Positions 5,652 through 7,828 of a stretch of 7,828 bases of DNA are shown piece by piece. Origin of the DNA: Candidatus Eiseniibacteriota bacterium (lineage in GTDB: Bacteria > Arandabacterota > Arandabacteria > Arandabacterales > Arandabacteraceae); the NCBI GenBank assembly GCA_030622265.1, contig JAUXGG010000063.1, forward strand, positions 1-7,828. Direction: 5' to 3'. The notes beneath the pieces were generated by a model, which saw nothing but the letters and a program-made list of their open reading frames with translations, did no database searches and had not been told where the DNA came from. The translations under genes were made by a program, and so were the position numbers. Positions within the stretch are counted from its first letter, which is position 1. Every line of letters starts with the position of its first letter.

Positions 5652-5890
5652 ATGTCGACCACCAAACTCGTGCTGCTCCGCCACGGCGAGAGCATCTGGA
5701 ACAAGGAGAATAGGTTCACGGGCTGGACCGATGTGGACCTCTCGGCGCAGGGCGTCGAGGAGGCCCGTGAAGCCGGCAGGACCTTAAACCCGTAAAGCAC
5801 TGCTACCTGGACGATGCGGAAACCGTGAAACCCGCCATCGAGCGAGTCCGCAGCCAGGGCAAGTCAGCCGGGGGTGAGCAAGCTAAGTGA
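5652..5890 (+). pseudogene. gpmA: BPG-dependent phosphoglycerate mutase remnant: N- and C-termini only
   Basis: The intact enzyme interconverts 3- and 2-phosphoglycerate in glycolysis. Here the ATG, with CGGAG eight bases upstream, begins a convincing GpmA N-terminus: LVLLRHGES (6-14) with catalytic His11, then [15 protein letters not shown] (20-34) and AREAGRTL (38-45). The frame then stops at 5793-5795 after 47 codons. Another frame from 5783 to 5890 encodes [19 protein letters not shown] and a tail with SQGKSA, the expected GpmA C-terminus. Compared with the usual length of about 250 residues, around 170 are gone, including the second catalytic His, the ER..YG segment and the HGNSLR motif, so no activity is possible. 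The join falls on ACCTTAAA (5781-5788), an octamer that suits both the GR-T-LK codons and the N-LKP codons. Its TGA (5888-5890) overlaps the xth GTG start as GTGA, showing that the two genes were coupled. Confidence 0.85.
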
Positions 5891-6660
5891 AGCCCATGAA
5901 GATCGTCTCCTGGAATGTCAACGGCTTGAGGGCCATCCACAAGAAGGGATTTCTGGACTGGATGGCCACGGAAGCCGCCGATATCGTGTGCGTTCAGGAA
6001 ACCAAGGCAATGGAAGAGCAGGTTCCCGAAGAGCTCAGGCAGATCGAGGGCTACCACTGCCACTTCGAGAGCGCCCGGAGAAAGGGCTATAGCGGGGTGG
6101 CCATATGGACCAGGCAGAAACCCAGGCGCATAAAGACAGAACTCGGCATAAGCAGGTTCGATGTCGAGGGCCGCGTGATCCAGGCCGAGTACGATGGGTT
6201 CACCCTCTTCAATGTCTACTTCCCCAATGGTGGGGCTTCGCATGAGAGGCTCCGGTTCAAGCTGGACTTCTACGACTCGTTTCTTTATCACCTCATGTCA
6301 CTCAGGCAGCGCAGAATCGTAGTGTGCGGAGACTTCAATACCGCCCACTGCGAGATCGACCTGGCCAGACCCAAAGAGAACAGGGCAAACACCGGCTTCC
6401 TTCCCGAGGAGCGCGCCTGGATCGACAGCCTTGTCTGCAAGGGCTTCGTCGACACCTTCAGGCACTTTAACGATCAGCCGGGACATTACACCTGGTGGGA
6501 CTACAAGACGCGGGCCCGCGAGCGAAACGTGGGCTGGAGACTCGACTACTTCTTCGTGAGCAGACTGTTGAGGAAGAACCTCAAAGCCGCCTTCATCCGG
6601 CCCGAAGTGATGGGGTCGGATCACTGCCCTCTGGGTATCGAGCTGGCCTTTTTGCCTTGA
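5887..6660 (+). CDS. xth: Exodeoxyribonuclease III / AP endonuclease (Xth family)
   Basis: Base-excision repair enzyme of the exonuclease III fold: cuts 5' to abasic sites and degrades 3' ends; cytoplasmic, magnesium dependent. All catalytic motifs are present in 257 residues: SWNVNG with Asn10, QETK with Glu38, VYFPNG with Tyr111, GDFNTAH with Asp149 and Asn151, TWWDY (202-206), RLDYFF with Asp220, and GSDHCPLGIEL with Asp245 and His246. These match E. coli ExoIII Asn7, Glu34, Tyr109, Asp151, Asn153, Asp229, Asp258 and His259, so it should be active. The GTG at 5887 is preferred: it overlaps the gpmA TGA as GTGA and has GGGGGTGAG (5870-5878) upstream. The ATG at 5896, giving a protein three residues shorter, is a close alternative, because many family members begin MKIVSWNVNG. 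It is the only intact gene of its three-gene cluster. If translation depended on coupling to gpmA, the upstream frameshift could lower its expression. Confidence 0.93.
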   Translation: MKPMKIVSWNVNGLRAIHKKGFLDWMATEAADIVCVQETKAMEEQVPEELRQIEGYHCHFESARRKGYSGVAIWTRQKPRRIKTELGISRFDVEGRVIQAEYDGFTLFNVYFPNGGASHERLRFKLDFYDSFLYHLMSLRQRRIVVCGDFNTAHCEIDLARPKENRANTGFLPEERAWIDSLVCKGFVDTFRHFNDQPGHYTWWDYKTRARERNVGWRLDYFFVSRLLRKNLKAAFIRPEVMGSDHCPLGIELAFLP

Positions 6661-6699
6661 CGGCCGCGATCTGTGCTGCTAATCTACCAATAGCATAAT
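6657..6699 (+). promoter_or_regulatory. Possible promoter(s) for the riboswitch-receptor transcript
   Basis: Two weak readings exist. CATAAT (6694-6699), five of six with the -10 consensus, would start RNA near 6706, just at the first base of the riboswitch P1 stem, but has no good -35. TTGACG (6657-6662) overlaps the xth stop and has TAATCT (6680-6685) 17 bases on, a good -35 with a poor -10. The first fits the RNA structure better. Confidence 0.35.
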
Positions 6700-6707
6700 T
6701 GAATATT

Positions 6708-6868
6708 ACTCTCGGTGTAAGCGGGAACTTAAAAGGGAAGCGAGGTGTAATTCCTCCGCGGTCCCGCCACTGTGATTGGTAAGCTTTGCCTCTTTAGCGC
6801 CACGGGCCCTGCTGCCTGGAAGGCGAGGCAAGGTGTCTGAACCATAAGCCAGGATACCTGCCGCGAGT
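6708..6868 (+). promoter_or_regulatory. Cobalamin (adenosylcobalamin-type) riboswitch aptamer
   Basis: The leader of the receptor gene carries the conserved cobalamin aptamer elements in order: GGTG just inside the 5' stem, AAAAGGGAAGCGAGGTG (6731-6745) with AATTCC, the CGGTCCCGCCACTGTGA core (6759-6775), and the B12 box AGCCAGGATACCTGCC (6847-6862). P1 is formed by ACTCTCGG (6708-6715) and CCGCGAGT (6861-6868) with one mismatch. A peripheral stem of the P6 region is seen as TTTGCCTC (6785-6792) with GAGGCAAG (6825-6832), including one G-U pair. The element binds a cobalamin and shuts off the downstream gene when vitamin is plentiful. Which cobalamin form is preferred is not decided here. The gene-free stretch 6661-7004 is almost wholly this control RNA. 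Confidence 0.95.
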
Positions 6869-6888
6869 AACCCATGGAACTCTTCGAG

Positions 6889-6915
6889 GAGAGGGGTGGG
6901 CCCACCCGGTCTCTC
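6889..6915 (+). promoter_or_regulatory. Predicted antiterminator hairpin of the riboswitch platform
   Basis: GAGAG (6889-6893) pairs with CTCTC (6911-6915) and GGGTG (6894-6898) with CACCC (6903-6907), leaving a three-base bulge (6908-6910) and a GGCC loop. The 3' side contains the 5' arm of the terminator (6906-6912), so the two structures exclude each other. A small hairpin CTCT-TCGA-GGAG (6880-6891) just before it would take bases 6889-6891 away from the antiterminator. That hairpin may be the ligand-stabilised element that favours termination; this last step is inference. Confidence 0.6.
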
Positions 6916-6938
6916 GCTTTCAAGAAGACCGGCTTTTT
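6906..6938 (+). terminator. Rho-independent terminator of the cobalamin riboswitch
   Basis: A perfect seven-base stem CCGGTCT (6906-6912) / AGACCGG (6926-6932) encloses a 13-base loop and is followed by C and five T residues (6934-6938). It lies 38 bases after the aptamer and 66 bases before the receptor start, as expected for transcriptional attenuation. Confidence 0.8.
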
Positions 6939-7004
6939 CGTTGCTCTCCGTTTGACTCTCTTCGGGGTTCCCTTATCCAAAGTCCATCCGAGCGGGGGTT
7001 CTCG

Positions 7005-7828
7005 GTGAGATCACAGCCAGTATCGTTCTTACTCCTGATAGTAGTCGTTGTCATGGTCGCCGTGCCGTGCGTCCCCTCCCTCCTCCTGGGGGCGGCCCCC
7101 GGGATTACGCTCCGCGACTCGATCTATACCCTGCCTGAGATTCTGGTTGAGGCCCAGCGCCTCTCCGATCTGCAGGCCTTGAGGAACAGCCCCGGCTTTG
7201 TCGCCATCATTCCCATGGATGACGCCAGCCGCAGGGTAACCAGCGCCGCGGAATACTTAGGCCAGGCTGTCGGGTGCCATGTGCGAAGCACGGGCAGCTA
7301 CGGGGCATACAGCACCGCCTCCATCAGGGGATCTTCCGCCAAGCAGGTGCGTGTCTATATCGATGGTGTGCCCCTTCACCAGGCCGAGACCGGCGTGATG
7401 AACCTGGCCGACCTTCCCCTTGCCTCGGTGGAACGCATAGAGGTATACCGTGGCTTCGGGCCCTTTGACCTCTCGGGCTCGAGCATCGGCGGCGTGATCA
7501 ATGTCGTGACCGAGAGTCCGGGCAAACATGACCGCGGGCATGTGTCCCTCTCGCTGGGTTCTCTTTTCACCCGGAGGCTCCAGGGGAGCTATGCCTTCGG
7601 TGCAGCCGGCTGGAACATCCTTGCCCTGGGTTCCGCACTTTCAAGCGAGGGCGACTATGATTTCCTCGACACCAACGGGACGCCCTACAACCCCACCGAC
7701 GATGCCATGGTTGCGCGCATCAACAACCAGATCAAGGAATACGAGGCCCTGCTCAAGGTGAGCGGTCCGCTGGCAGAAGGCATCCTGGTGGCATCCAACC
7801 AGTTTTACTACCGGAGACAGGGCCTACC
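7005..7828 (+). CDS. btuB: TonB-dependent outer-membrane receptor, BtuB-like cobalamin uptake, 3' end cut by window edge
   Basis: Outer-membrane beta-barrel receptor that imports cobalamin or a related corrinoid with energy from TonB-ExbBD. The 274 codons present hold a signal peptide (hydrophobic residues 6-29), a TonB-box-like LPEILVEAQR (43-52), the plug domain (about 66-165), and the first barrel strands. Plug signs are SIRGSSAKQVRVYIDGVPL followed by LPLASVERIEVYRG and the GGVINVVTE end. The later part alternates aromatic and polar residues like barrel strands. The GTG at 7005 is chosen because GGGGG (6994-6998) stands six bases before it and because it gives a complete signal peptide; the next in-frame ATG (7053) would cut the peptide. 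The cobalamin riboswitch upstream is the main support for B12 as the ligand. Transcription should be repressed when cobalamin is abundant. Genes for BtuF, BtuC and BtuD may follow beyond the window. Confidence 0.88.
   Translation, partial: MRSQPVSFLLLIVVVVMVAVPCVPSLLLGAAPGITLRDSIYTLPEILVEAQRLSDLQALRNSPGFVAIIPMDDASRRVTSAAEYLGQAVGCHVRSTGSYGAYSTASIRGSSAKQVRVYIDGVPLHQAETGVMNLADLPLASVERIEVYRGFGPFDLSGSSIGGVINVVTESPGKHDRGHVSLSLGSLFTRRLQGSYAFGAAGWNILALGSALSSEGDYDFLDTNGTPYNPTDDAMVARINNQIKEYEALLKVSGPLAEGILVASNQFYYRRQGL

Noticed and set aside
5462..5800. Minus-strand frame of 112 codons across the two broken genes
   Set aside because: It runs opposite two recognisable gene remnants and through both joints, with no ribosome site; no family features.
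6894..6907. Perfect palindrome GGGTGGGCCCACCC considered as a protein-binding operator
   Set aside because: It is part of the predicted antiterminator hairpin in the riboswitch leader, which accounts for its symmetry.
6729..6980. Minus-strand frame of 83 codons
   Set aside because: It lies opposite the cobalamin riboswitch and terminator, whose conserved bases explain the sequence.

Overview
The window looks like chromosomal DNA of a GC-rich Gram-negative bacterium. The Gram-negative call rests on a TonB-dependent outer-membrane receptor at the right end and a DUF4136-type lipoprotein with a clear lipobox. Protein content (BPG-dependent phosphoglycerate mutase, exonuclease III, acyl-CoA dehydrogenase, proline-type sodium symporter) is housekeeping or metabolic and does not fix the phylum. 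There are no tRNA or rRNA genes, insertion sequences, phage genes or CRISPR arrays.

Layout. Bases 1-1578 (minus strand) carry a two-gene transporter operon: a 35-residue single-helix membrane protein followed, after one base, by a PutP-like sodium/solute symporter that runs off the left edge. A divergent control region (1579-1758) separates it from a plus-strand acyl-CoA dehydrogenase (1759-2916) that starts with TTG. Between that gene and a convergent gene of unknown function (3006-3500, minus) lie three 18-bp tandem repeats and a 15-bp duplication. Next comes a MATE-family efflux pump (3620-4972, minus). It has a near-consensus sigma-70 promoter with an inverted repeat in its spacer.

Bases 5225-6660 (plus) look like a three-gene operon: DUF4136 lipoprotein, gpmA, xth. 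The first two genes each keep their beginning and end but have lost the middle, with a frame change. The third is intact and overlaps the gpmA stop by four bases. The gpmA junction sits on an octamer that would fit the conserved coding sequence on both sides of the deletion.

Bases 6661-7828 hold a cobalamin riboswitch with a readable transcription-termination platform (competing antiterminator and terminator). It stands in front of a TonB-dependent receptor of BtuB type that runs off the right edge. This is a standard vitamin B12 uptake arrangement.

I found no wholly new system. The points most worth a second look are the unlisted 35-residue transporter partner, the loss of the key sodium-site aspartate in the symporter, the paired internal deletions, and the MATE promoter-operator.
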